From GWB1-37-8 sp964646925 (GTDB taxonomy: Bacteria; Patescibacteriota; Microgenomatia; Levybacterales; UBA12049): a DNA stretch of 14,083 nucleotides. Of this stretch, positions 1-5,813 are shown piece by piece. The notes under the pieces were generated by a model. That model had not been told where the DNA came from. It made no database searches and saw only the letters and a list, made by a program, of their open reading frames with translations. Position 1 is the stretch's first letter; each line of letters opens with the position of its first letter. The stretch is taken from NCBI GenBank assembly GCA_964646925.1, contig CAZYIC010000029.1, positions 1-14,083 on the forward strand, in the 5' to 3' direction. Position numbers and translations under genes: made by a program.

Positions 1-53
1 TAGTATAACTCCATGGCATGGAGTAGAAAGGGGTTCGATTCCCCTCGGGTCCA
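1..53 (+). tRNA. tRNA-Ala (anticodon GGC), 5' part missing
   Basis: The 3' two thirds of a tRNA enter at the window edge. The anticodon stem is ACTCC/GGAGT (8-12 with 20-24) around the 7-nt loop ATGGCAT, giving anticodon GGC at 15-17 with T33 before it. The T arm is AGGGG-TTCGATT-CCCCT (29-45). The 3' acceptor strand CGGGTCC (46-52) puts a T at position 70, fitting the G3:U70 identity pair of tRNA-Ala, and A53 is the discriminator. CCA is not encoded, because the next bases are CTA. The D arm is only partly present. The tRNA ends exactly where the stop codon of the convergent M23 gene begins. Confidence 0.88.
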
Positions 54-1160
54 CTACTGAAGGTATGGAAGCGGATCAATTAAAACTCCGCCCTTGCGGA
101 TTTCAAAATGCAAATGAGGACCCGTGGTTCTCCCTGTCATACCGACCCATCCTAAGATAGTTGATCCGGCACTCACCTCTTGCCCGAGAGCTACATTTAT
201 TGATGATAAGTGTGAGTAAAGAGTCTCAACGTCTCCGTTTCTAACCCGGATGTTTGTTCCGTAGCCCGAATCCCATGTTCCCACACTTACGCTGGAAACT
301 ATTCCATTTTGCGCCGCAACTACCGGAGAGCCGTAAGACACGGCAATATCCAAAGCCGTATGATACCAGGAGGAAAATTGAGTAATGATACCGCGAATCG
401 GCCAGGTGAAACCCAGACCTGAAATCGCAACAGGACCTTGGGCAATGTAAACTTGACGCCTGAATGTTGGCTGTTCTGCAGGCTTAATACCGTCGGGCAC
501 GATTAGTATCTGTCCTTCAACCAGGGAAAATGTTTCCGGATTGGCAAAATCATTAAAAGGAAAATCAACTATTTTTTGCGGGTCTGAATCTAATTTTTTG
601 GCAATTGAATATACGGAATCCCCTTTTGCGACTTTATATGCAAGTCCGGTTACCGGCAGGATTTTAAGATTATCTCCAACCGTAATATTGTCGTTAGTCA
701 AATCATTCTCCCAACGGATAGTTTCAGCGGATATTCCAAATTTTTCGGCAATCGTGGAAAGAGTGTCCCCCCTCTCAACAGTATAGTCAATGACTTTATC
801 TCTTGGCTTTGAGGAAATACTTGTCTGAAAAATATCGGCATCTACGATAATTGATTCTTGAGACGAAGGCGAGCTGATTTGCAAGACATTCTTATCTTCG
901 GCGAATATAGGATAAGTATCTGCCAGGAATGGAGAAACAATTACCCCTATTCCCAAAACTCCCATTGCCGCCACATGTAAAAAAGGCCTGTTGTAACGGC
1001 CTCTTTTTATAGTAAATAATTTAACAAGTATATTTTTATAAGATTCAAAAGCATAAGATAAAACAATAATTTTCTTTTTCAAATATAAGAAAAGAAATCG
1101 ACAGAATTTGGAAAAATCGGAAAAACTTAAATAAAAGAAACGAAAAGAGGGTTTAAGCAT
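54..1160 (-). CDS. LysM-repeat M23-family peptidoglycan endopeptidase
   Basis: This 368-aa protein probably cuts peptide cross-links in peptidoglycan outside the membrane during wall growth or division. Residues 1-60 are basic and Phe-rich, and a hydrophobic segment at about 62-80 would act as signal anchor. Two LysM modules follow (about 124-168 and 174-222), then the M23 domain (about 250-368). The zinc and catalytic motifs are intact: H267xxxD271, H317 in YSHLS, and H349-L-H351. That suggests an active enzyme rather than a degenerate EnvC/NlpD-like activator. The ATG at 1160 is favoured because a TTGACT/TACTAT promoter ends just upstream; Met66 is an alternative start. There is no Shine-Dalgarno. 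The stop codon touches the 3' end of the convergent tRNA-Ala. Confidence 0.93.
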   Translation of the reverse strand: MLKPSFRFFYLSFSDFSKFCRFLFLYLKKKIIVLSYAFESYKNILVKLFTIKRGRYNRPFLHVAAMGVLGIGVIVSPFLADTYPIFAEDKNVLQISSPSSQESIIVDADIFQTSISSKPRDKVIDYTVERGDTLSTIAEKFGISAETIRWENDLTNDNITVGDNLKILPVTGLAYKVAKGDSVYSIAKKLDSDPQKIVDFPFNDFANPETFSLVEGQILIVPDGIKPAEQPTFRRQVYIAQGPVAISGLGFTWPIRGIITQFSSWYHTALDIAVSYGSPVVAAQNGIVSSVSVGTWDSGYGTNIRVRNGDVETLYSHLSSINVALGQEVSAGSTILGWVGMTGRTTGPHLHFEIRKGGVLIDPLPYLQ

Positions 1161-1171
1161 GATGAGAGGAA

Positions 1172-1200
1172 ATAGTAGCAGAAATGGATGTCAGAGTCAA
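1172..1200 (-). promoter_or_regulatory. Sigma70-type promoter of the M23 gene
   Basis: On the minus strand, TTGACT (1195-1200) and TACTAT (1172-1177) are separated by 17 bp. The predicted transcription start, about 6-7 nt past the -10, lies only about 5 nt before the ATG at 1160, so the mRNA would be nearly leaderless. Confidence 0.6.
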
Positions 1201-1210
1201 ATTTTCTTGT

Positions 1211-1298
1211 TGTCATCCCGAACTCATTTCGGGATCCCCTGTCCGCAGACAGGCTTCATTACAAACAACTAAGATACTGAAATAAATTCAGCATGACA
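1211..1298. repeat. Composite palindromic (MITE/REP-like) repeat
   Basis: This non-coding 88-bp element is bounded by inverted TGTCAT (1211-1216) and ATGACA (1293-1298). It holds three hairpins in a row: ATCCCGAA/TTCGGGAT (1215-1222 with 1228-1235), CCTGTC/GACAGG (1238-1243 with 1248-1253) and CTGAA/TTCAG (1277-1281 with 1287-1291). The TCATCCCGA...TTCGGGAT and TTCAGCATGACA ends resemble a dispersed palindromic repeat type that I recall from several bacterial lineages. It sits about 10 bp upstream of the M23 promoter. No second copy occurs in this window. Confidence 0.6.
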
Positions 1299-1315
1299 CG
1301 GAGTGAAGAATTCAG

Positions 1316-1346
1316 CCTTTCCCGAGGCTTTCGAGGAATTCTTCAT
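1316..1346 (-). repeat. Detached copy of the rho 3' end (31-bp direct repeat)
   Basis: This is a perfect copy of 2334-2364, the last codons of rho. Read on the minus strand it encodes EEFLESLGKG in the rho frame, and the codon after the repeat is a stop: GGC TGA here against GGG TAA in rho. The two copies bracket about 1 kb that holds only the PaaX-like gene. Similarity stops abruptly on the upstream side and is weak on the downstream side. The layout resembles duplicated attachment sites at a gene 3' end. Confidence 0.75.
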
Positions 1347-1371
1347 CTAAAACAGATGAAACAAACTAATA

Positions 1372-2211
1372 CTATAATTTTTTAAGCATATTTGTAAGCT
1401 CTACAAATGCCCAGTCAGATGGCAAAAGTTCTTTCGGCAAAAAAGGATCTGCGGCAATCATTCTTAGATATTCCTGACGTATATTCTCAATTCCACCATT
1501 AATCTTTTCTTTAATTCCCTTCTTAATCGCTTCTCCAACCCCTTCTCCCTTCCCATCTTTTATGTTATTTAATTTTACTTCACGGCCGTGGGTAGAAATT
1601 AAATAGCTAATTTTCTCAATTAGCTTTCTGTATGCGTCATTAAGACCGTCCAAATTCCAAACTTTGCGCGCAAGTTCTTTCGCATCTCCAATGGCCACCT
1701 GCGTATGAAAAATTTCAAATACATATACAAAACCGTCAAGCTGACTGACAACCAAAAATTCCACCAGATCTTTCGTAAAGTCATGAGGCGATATATAAAC
1801 AGACTGCTGAAACATACCAAACCCCAGTTCCTTAAGTTTATCTCTTAGTAGATCTCTTTTCCCTCTGTTTAATTCCGCTATGTCAAACAATACTATTCTC
1901 CATTTCCTATCCCATTTTCTCTTCTGAAATTCGAGAAGCGGAAAATCCCTAATCACTTTTTCTCTTCCCTCCCCTGTCAAACGCAAATATACCTCTCCTT
2001 TCTTAATTACTTTCTCGATGTAGCCAACCTTTAAGTTCCGCCAAATTAAATGTGAATAGTTGTGTCTTTTATATTCTTTTGGGATAAAACCATACATCGT
2101 CTCATAGCTTTTTGACATTATCCCTAGAGGATCTCTTAATTCTTCAAAGATATCCAGAAATCCCCCAGCTCCTAGAAGAAGGATATCTCGGGGCTTTAGT
2201 AATTTTCTCAT
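1372..2211 (-). CDS. PaaX-like protein: winged helix plus Cas2-like domain
   Basis: The 279-aa protein has the three-part architecture of PaaX-family regulators. An N-terminal winged-helix region (about 1-90) would bind DNA. A Cas2-like ferredoxin-fold domain (about 100-175) carries WRIVLFDI with D110, then ELGFGMFQQSVYISP. The C-terminal part includes DPFLPKELLPSDW (255-267). PaaX itself represses phenylacetate catabolism, but no such genes are present, so the ligand and targets are unknown. A low-complexity Gly/Lys insert lies at about 217-240. The gene lies between two 31-bp copies of the rho 3' end, which suggests it arrived as a cargo or mobile gene. A TTGACA promoter ends 8 nt before the ATG, with a CGGCCG palindrome between its boxes, so autoregulation is plausible. 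Nuclease or integrase activity is speculative. Confidence 0.85.
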   Translation of the reverse strand: MRKLLKPRDILLLGAGGFLDIFEELRDPLGIMSKSYETMYGFIPKEYKRHNYSHLIWRNLKVGYIEKVIKKGEVYLRLTGEGREKVIRDFPLLEFQKRKWDRKWRIVLFDIAELNRGKRDLLRDKLKELGFGMFQQSVYISPHDFTKDLVEFLVVSQLDGFVYVFEIFHTQVAIGDAKELARKVWNLDGLNDAYRKLIEKISYLISTHGREVKLNNIKDGKGEGVGEAIKKGIKEKINGGIENIRQEYLRMIAADPFLPKELLPSDWAFVELTNMLKKL

Positions 2212-2218
2212 TCACTTA

Positions 2219-2268
2219 TTATTTAAAAACACTTCACGGCCGTTGTCAATAATTAAATACCTAATTTT
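2219..2268. repeat. Promoter-region copy of an internal PaaX-like gene segment
   Basis: This 50-bp stretch matches 1565-1614, inside the PaaX-like gene, at about 40 of 50 positions. On the minus strand the internal copy encodes KISYLISTHGREVKLNN. The upstream copy reads KIRYLIIDNGREVFLNNK then TGA, which ends immediately before the ATG at 2211. It therefore looks like the remnant of a second, related gene whose sequence now contains the promoter. Both copies contain the CGGCCG palindrome. Confidence 0.65.
2220..2249 (-). promoter_or_regulatory. Promoter of the PaaX-like gene with palindrome in the spacer
   Basis: On the minus strand, TTGACA (2244-2249), an 18-bp spacer and TAAATA (2220-2225) precede the ATG at 2211 by 8 nt, implying a leaderless transcript. 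The spacer holds the palindrome ACGGCCGT, a position where a bound repressor would block RNA polymerase. Operator function is inferred. Confidence 0.5.
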
Positions 2269-2329
2269 GCCTACTATAAGAAAAGTTGCAACAAAAACAT
2301 CTTGTCTGACAAAAAAACCACTGTAAAAC

Positions 2330-3622
2330 TTACCCTTTCCCGAGGCTTTCGAGGAATTCTTCATTTGTAGTGGTTTTTGAAAGTCTCTCTACAATTATAC
2401 TTGTTCGCTCATCAGGCCCCAACATATCAATCATTCGACGCATAGTTGAAACCTTCTTGAGATCTTTTTCGGACAATAATAACTCTTCTTGCCTTGTGCC
2501 TGACCTAGCAACATCTATGCTTGGAAATATTCTCCTATCAGCTAAGCGTCTATCCAAATGAAGCTCCAGGTTTCCTGTTCCTTTAAATTCTTCGTAAATT
2601 AAATCATCCATTCTGGAACCCGTATCAACTAAAGCAGTTCCGATAATTGTTAAGGATCCGCCTTCCTGGCAGTTTCTGGCGGCTCCAAAAAATCTTTTCG
2701 CAGGCCACAAAGCAGCCGGATCAAACCCTCCCGATAGGGTTCTGCCCGAAGGAGCAACTGATAAATTATATGCACGCGCAAGACGGGTTATGGAATCAAG
2801 AAGAATAATAACATCTATTTTTAACTCAACCAGTCTTTTTGCTCTTTCCAGTGTTATTTCGGCAACTCTGGTCTGGGCATCCGGGGGCTCGTCGAAATGC
2901 GAAGCAACTACATCTCCCTTGACAGATTGAGCAATATCTGTTACCTCCTCAGGCCTCTCCCCTATCAAAGCTGCCATCAGATGGGCTTTTGGATAATTTT
3001 GCGCAATCCCGGCTGCAATTTCTTTAAGAATAGTTGTTTTTCCGGCTTTCGGAGGAGAAACAATCATACCTCTTTGCCCAAACCCAATCGGTGACAGGAG
3101 ATCTATCATACGTGTTGATAAAGGCAATTTGCCGGTTGAGAGAACTATTTGTTTTTTCGGATAAATAGCGGTCAAATCATCAAAATAGGGTCTTTTCAAG
3201 GAATCGTCAGCAGGTATATCGTTAACTTTTTCTACTTTCAAAAGCCCGAAATATCGTTCCGTATCTTTGGGAGGACGACCAATTCCCGAAATTTTATCCC
3301 CGGGACGCAGCATAAAACGCCTTATTTGGGATTGGGAAATATAGACATCTCTTTGAGACGGGATAAATTTGGGACGCAAAAATCCATGGCCTTCCGGCTG
3401 AATATCCAAAATTCCGGAAACCTCAACTGTAACTGCAGGCTCCTGCCGATAAGCAAAATTATTGATAAATTGAGGCTGAGGCGGAACAGGTGAAGCTGCT
3501 ACCGGAACAGGATTCGCAACGGAAGTTGAAACAGAAGGCTTGCCGATTATATCATCAACCGATTTTGTTGGAACAGAATCTTTAGGAGATTCCTTAACGG
3601 GAATAGTTTTTCTATTGACCAT
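2330..3622 (-). CDS. rho: Transcription termination factor Rho
   Basis: Rho is a hexameric RNA-dependent ATPase that loads on nascent RNA and ends transcription. The 430-aa sequence has the cold-shock-like RNA-binding domain at about 66-135 (GHGFLRPKF, then SQSQIRRF). The RecA-like motor follows: Walker A SPPKAGKT (189-196), GERPEEVTD with catalytic Glu222, Walker B VIILLDSITR with D276, Q-loop LSGGFDPAALWPAKR (296-310), and arginine region LADRRIFPSID near 363. The usual N-terminal helical domain is replaced by about 60 disordered Pro/Ser/Val residues. Its last codons lie in a perfect 31-bp repeat with 1316-1346. No Shine-Dalgarno is seen. A predicted leader of about 107 nt with a palindrome hints at control at the leader. 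Identification is secure. Confidence 0.98.
   Translation of the reverse strand: MVNRKTIPVKESPKDSVPTKSVDDIIGKPSVSTSVANPVPVAASPVPPQPQFINNFAYRQEPAVTVEVSGILDIQPEGHGFLRPKFIPSQRDVYISQSQIRRFMLRPGDKISGIGRPPKDTERYFGLLKVEKVNDIPADDSLKRPYFDDLTAIYPKKQIVLSTGKLPLSTRMIDLLSPIGFGQRGMIVSPPKAGKTTILKEIAAGIAQNYPKAHLMAALIGERPEEVTDIAQSVKGDVVASHFDEPPDAQTRVAEITLERAKRLVELKIDVIILLDSITRLARAYNLSVAPSGRTLSGGFDPAALWPAKRFFGAARNCQEGGSLTIIGTALVDTGSRMDDLIYEEFKGTGNLELHLDRRLADRRIFPSIDVARSGTRQEELLLSEKDLKKVSTMRRMIDMLGPDERTSIIVERLSKTTTNEEFLESLGKG
2334..2364 (-). repeat. In-gene copy of the 31-bp direct repeat at the rho 3' end
   Basis: This stretch is the final coding sequence of rho, ending one base before the last position of its glycine codon. 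It is identical over 31 bp to 1316-1346. The 987-bp interval between copies contains only the PaaX-like gene and its flanks. Confidence 0.75.
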
Positions 3623-3629
3623 ATCTTGA

Positions 3630-3664
3630 GTTAATTGTTAATTGCGAACTGTTAATTGTTAGAC
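3630..3664. repeat. 7-bp-period tandem repeat in the rho leader (5 units)
   Basis: Five consecutive 7-mers fill 35 bp: GTTAATT, GTTAATT, GCGAACT, GTTAATT, GTTAGAC. The array lies 8-42 bp upstream of the rho start codon. Arrays with the same period occur at 9554-9581, 9664-9698 and 11030-11057, so this is a recurrent repeat type in this genome. Confidence 0.7.
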
Positions 3665-3703
3665 TGACACATCTTGTGGAAAATTTTTACTTGAAGAACT
3701 GTC

Positions 3704-3724
3704 TAACCGAGTCTGACTCGGCTA
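3704..3724 (-). promoter_or_regulatory. Palindrome at the 5' end of the rho leader
   Basis: CCGAGTC-T-GACTCGG is a perfect 7-bp inverted repeat with a 1-nt centre, extendable to TA/TA past one mismatch. It lies just downstream of the predicted rho transcription start (about 3729). It could be an operator for a dimeric regulator. As RNA its one-base centre is too short for a perfect hairpin, so the innermost pairs would have to open. Confidence 0.45.
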
Positions 3725-3735
3725 AATCCATCCGT

Positions 3736-3764
3736 ATTACACCACACCTAATAATTATTGTCAA
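3736..3764 (-). promoter_or_regulatory. Sigma70-type promoter of rho
   Basis: On the minus strand, TTGACA (3759-3764), a 17-bp spacer and TGTAAT (3736-3741) form a near-consensus promoter. The predicted start near 3729 leaves about 107 nt of 5' leader before the rho ATG, unlike the nearly leaderless promoters of several neighbours. Confidence 0.6.
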
Positions 3765-3827
3765 GGGGTAATAATGATTGCGTTGTATTTGTAATCTATA
3801 TCACTGACTCTAACCTTTATTACTCCT

Positions 3828-3842
3828 AAGATATCGTATCTT
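3828..3842. promoter_or_regulatory. Inverted repeat in the rho/surface-protein divergent spacer
   Basis: AAGATA-TCG-TATCTT is a perfect 6-bp inverted repeat, flanked further out by ACTC and GAGT. It lies between the outward-facing promoters of rho (3736-3764) and the gene at 3936, where an operator would be expected. The 313-bp spacer 3623-3935 otherwise holds these promoters, the rho leader palindrome and the 7-mer array. I see no protein gene in it. Confidence 0.3.
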
Positions 3843-3874
3843 TAATATGAGTCATCAACAAGGCAAAGCAATAA

Positions 3875-3904
3875 TTGACAGTTGATTAAGGGATATGGTA
3901 CGAT
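3875..3904 (+). promoter_or_regulatory. Promoter of the DUF11-like surface protein gene
   Basis: TTGACA (3875-3880), an 18-bp spacer and TACGAT (3899-3904) give a predicted start near 3911 and a leader of about 25 nt. GGGAT (3890-3894) and ATCCC (3903-3907) form an inverted repeat across the -10, a possible repressor site. No Shine-Dalgarno precedes the ATG at 3936. Confidence 0.6.
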
Positions 3905-3935
3905 CCCATCTGTCATTTACTGCCCCTGAAATGAT

Positions 3936-4625
3936 ATGAAACAAAATCTTGTTCTTTTAATTGGATTTCTTATGTTTTTTATTATGAGTTTAAATACCAA
4001 AGCTTTTGCGCAGACTCAGTGCCAGCCGATTTACGGCGGAGGCCAAACCTGCACCATTGTAAATAATTTGGTAATTGACAAAAAAGTATTAAATCCCAAA
4101 ACCAATCAATTAGTTGATAATTTGGGAGTAAATGATCCCAAGTATCAATCGGGTTTTCTTTTGAACTTTCAAATAACTCTCACAAATACCGGAAGCGTTC
4201 CCCTAGACAATGTTTTGGTTCGGGATATATTTCCGCAGTTTACAACTTTTAGCTCGGGAGCCGGCAATTTCGACCAAAACACCAGAACCCTTACTTTCAC
4301 AGTTAATAATTTACTGCCTCAGGAAACTAGGTCATTTTTCGTTTTGGGAAGGATTGTAGATGAGAACCAGCTGCCTTCGGATTTTCAAGTTTCCTGTTTG
4401 GTAAATCAAGTGAGCGCTTCTTTTAATAATTTGACAAGTCAGGACAGTTCGCAGTTCTGCATTGAAAAGAAACTCGTTCCAACCACCAAAGGCGGTTTTC
4501 CTGTCCTCTCCCCTGTTCCTGTAACCGGCGCCCCCTCAACCGGTCCGGAAGCTCTCATTCTTTTCTCCCTCATTCCAACATTAGGAGCAGGAATATTTTT
4601 AAGAAAAATTGCGAGGAAAAATTAA
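3936..4625 (+). CDS. Secreted DUF11-like surface protein with C-terminal PSTGPE sorting signal
   Basis: The 229-aa protein has a classic signal peptide: MKQN, a hydrophobic core, then TKAFAQ with cleavage likely near residue 25. The middle (about 44-178) resembles a DUF11 or conserved-repeat beta-sandwich, with FQITLTNTGSVPLDNVLVRDIFP (broken at 77-88 and 89-100), common in bacterial surface proteins. Four cysteines (29, 39, 154, 175) could form disulfides. The C-terminus has a Pro/Thr stretch, PSTGPE at 200-205, a hydrophobic helix (206-222) and a basic RKIARKN tail. This is the layout of a sortase-type cell-surface sorting signal, with PxTGPE replacing LPxTG. The processing enzyme is not in this window. 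A clear promoter precedes it, so it starts its own transcription unit. Confidence 0.85.
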   Translation: MKQNLVLLIGFLMFFIMSLNTKAFAQTQCQPIYGGGQTCTIVNNLVIDKKVLNPKTNQLVDNLGVNDPKYQSGFLLNFQITLTNTGSVPLDNVLVRDIFPQFTTFSSGAGNFDQNTRTLTFTVNNLLPQETRSFFVLGRIVDENQLPSDFQVSCLVNQVSASFNNLTSQDSSQFCIEKKLVPTTKGGFPVLSPVPVTGAPSTGPEALILFSLIPTLGAGIFLRKIARKN

Positions 4626-4643
4626 ACTATGTGTTTTAAAACA

Positions 4644-4672
4644 TTGACAAACAAAAATAACTGTGCTATTGT
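4644..4672 (+). promoter_or_regulatory. Promoter of the DUF2934/lipoprotein operon
   Basis: TTGACA (4644-4649), a 17-bp spacer and TATTGT (4667-4672) predict a start near 4679 and a leader of about 33 nt containing a true ribosome binding site. It probably drives 4712-5794 and 5814-6926, which are 19 bp apart. Confidence 0.65.
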
Positions 4673-4700
4673 GAGCGTCAATTTTCTACCCTTACTTGTG

Positions 4701-4706
4701 AAAGGA
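4701..4706 (+). promoter_or_regulatory. Shine-Dalgarno site AAAGGA
   Basis: AAAGGA lies 5 nt before the ATG at 4712 and fixes that start. It is the clearest Shine-Dalgarno of an assigned gene in the window; most other genes have none. Confidence 0.6.
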
Positions 4707-4711
4707 TTGAT

Positions 4712-5794
4712 ATGTTAGAAAGAATAACAAATAGGCCAATAGGAAAAACGCAAGGACAATCTGGTTTGCCGGCTAAAGACGAAGCTCCTGTTATTATAAG
4801 AGAGCATAATTTTGCAGACAAAGAGATAAGACCGGTTGCTTACGCTCTTTGGGAAACAAAAGGAAAACTTCATGGATCTGATCAAGAGGATTGGTTCAAT
4901 GCAATAGACAACTTACTTATAAAACAAGAGAAAGAAGAAAGAACAAGGAAACGCGCTTATTTCTTATGGGAAGCCGCAGGAAAACCTGAGGGAAACGGTG
5001 TTGATTTTTGGCTACAAGCGGAAAAACAGGTAGAAGAAGGGGACAGAACTATTAAGGGACTTAAAAATGCACGAATTAAAAGCGCACAAGAAACTCCTGA
5101 ACAGCCCCCAACATCTCCGGCTGCCGCTGTTCCGGAAGTAGCAGATGAAGAAGCACCAAAACCGTCCGAAGAGGCTGAAAAAATACCTGTTGTGCCAGAA
5201 GTGCCGGAAGCCCAACCCAAACCAACCGATACTGAAGCTACGCAGCAACCTCCTTCTGAAATTACTACGCCTGTAGAAATTCCTGAAGAAGTTCAACCTG
5301 AAGAAATCACTGAAGAAGATTTAAAACGTTATGCGCAAGAACAGGATGCAAAACAGGCTGGAGAAACTCAACCCAAAGCGGAAGCCCCACAGACAGAAAC
5401 TGCACCAGCTCAAGAAGATCCGAAAGATAAAGAAATTAGAGACCTAAAAGAAAGAATTGCCAACTTAGAAAATGAATTAAAGCGTCTTACACCAGAGCCT
5501 GAGGCTGTAGTTACGTCCACAGAAGAAGAACCAACAACAAAAGTAGAAGCAACTGTACCAACAGAAGTTAAAGTAGAAGCTCCTGAGGGTGTTAAACCTG
5601 AAGTAAAACCACAACCCAAAGAAGGACTATTTAAACGAGCTTGGAAATCAAGTCAAATGCGAGCAGGCAGGTTTGTAGCTCTTGGCGCCGGAATAACATT
5701 GGCAGGAGTGGCATTAGCGCAACGTTTCGGTTACTTTTTACCAGTGGGAGTAAAAAATTTGCTTGTACGCGCAGGAGAAGCTGTCCTAAAATAG
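4712..5794 (+). CDS. Tandem DUF2934 protein with Pro/Glu-rich linker and C-terminal membrane segment
   Basis: Function is unknown. The 360-aa protein starts with two DUF2934-like modules: RPVAYALWETKGKLHG...DWFNAID (about 40-66) and RKRAYFLWEAAGKPEG...DFWLQAE (about 79-104). A long acidic Pro/Glu/Thr-rich region (about 125-235) is probably disordered. A short coiled coil follows (KDKEIRDLKERIANLENELK, 238-257), then a second acidic linker. The C-terminus has a basic stretch KRAWKSSQMRAGR (308-320) and a hydrophobic helix (about 321-337), so it is likely a C-terminally anchored membrane protein with a cytoplasmic or surface stalk. It has its own promoter and Shine-Dalgarno. The lipoprotein gene follows after 19 bp, suggesting a shared envelope role. 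Confidence 0.8.
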   Translation: MLERITNRPIGKTQGQSGLPAKDEAPVIIREHNFADKEIRPVAYALWETKGKLHGSDQEDWFNAIDNLLIKQEKEERTRKRAYFLWEAAGKPEGNGVDFWLQAEKQVEEGDRTIKGLKNARIKSAQETPEQPPTSPAAAVPEVADEEAPKPSEEAEKIPVVPEVPEAQPKPTDTEATQQPPSEITTPVEIPEEVQPEEITEEDLKRYAQEQDAKQAGETQPKAEAPQTETAPAQEDPKDKEIRDLKERIANLENELKRLTPEPEAVVTSTEEEPTTKVEATVPTEVKVEAPEGVKPEVKPQPKEGLFKRAWKSSQMRAGRFVALGAGITLAGVALAQRFGYFLPVGVKNLLVRAGEAVLK

Positions 5795-5813
5795 AATTTA
5801 AAGAAATAAAAAT

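Noticed and set aside
541..786. Plus-strand ORF of 81 aa opposite the M23 gene
   Set aside because: It lies entirely antisense to the conserved LysM-encoding region and has no recognisable domain or promoter.
1272..1346. Short ORF starting MKNSSKASGKAEFF in the rho repeat copy
   Set aside because: It is an out-of-frame reading of the duplicated rho end that runs into the palindromic repeat.
1372..2211. CRISPR-associated Cas2 of a CRISPR locus
   Set aside because: The protein has PaaX-type N- and C-terminal domains around the Cas2-like fold. No repeat-spacer array or cas1 is present.
3630..3664. CRISPR array or transcription-factor iterons
   Set aside because: The units are 7 bp with no spacers and are repeated in unrelated sequence contexts, so this is a short tandem repeat.
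3672..3681. TTTTCCACA on the minus strand as a second DnaA box
   Set aside because: It is an imperfect match lying alone in the rho leader, about 7.5 kb from the other site, and does not form a cluster.
4957..5619. Minus-strand ORFs opposite the DUF2934 gene
   Set aside because: Their Ser/Gly- and Arg/Phe-rich composition is the antisense reflection of the acidic Pro/Glu repeats on the plus strand.
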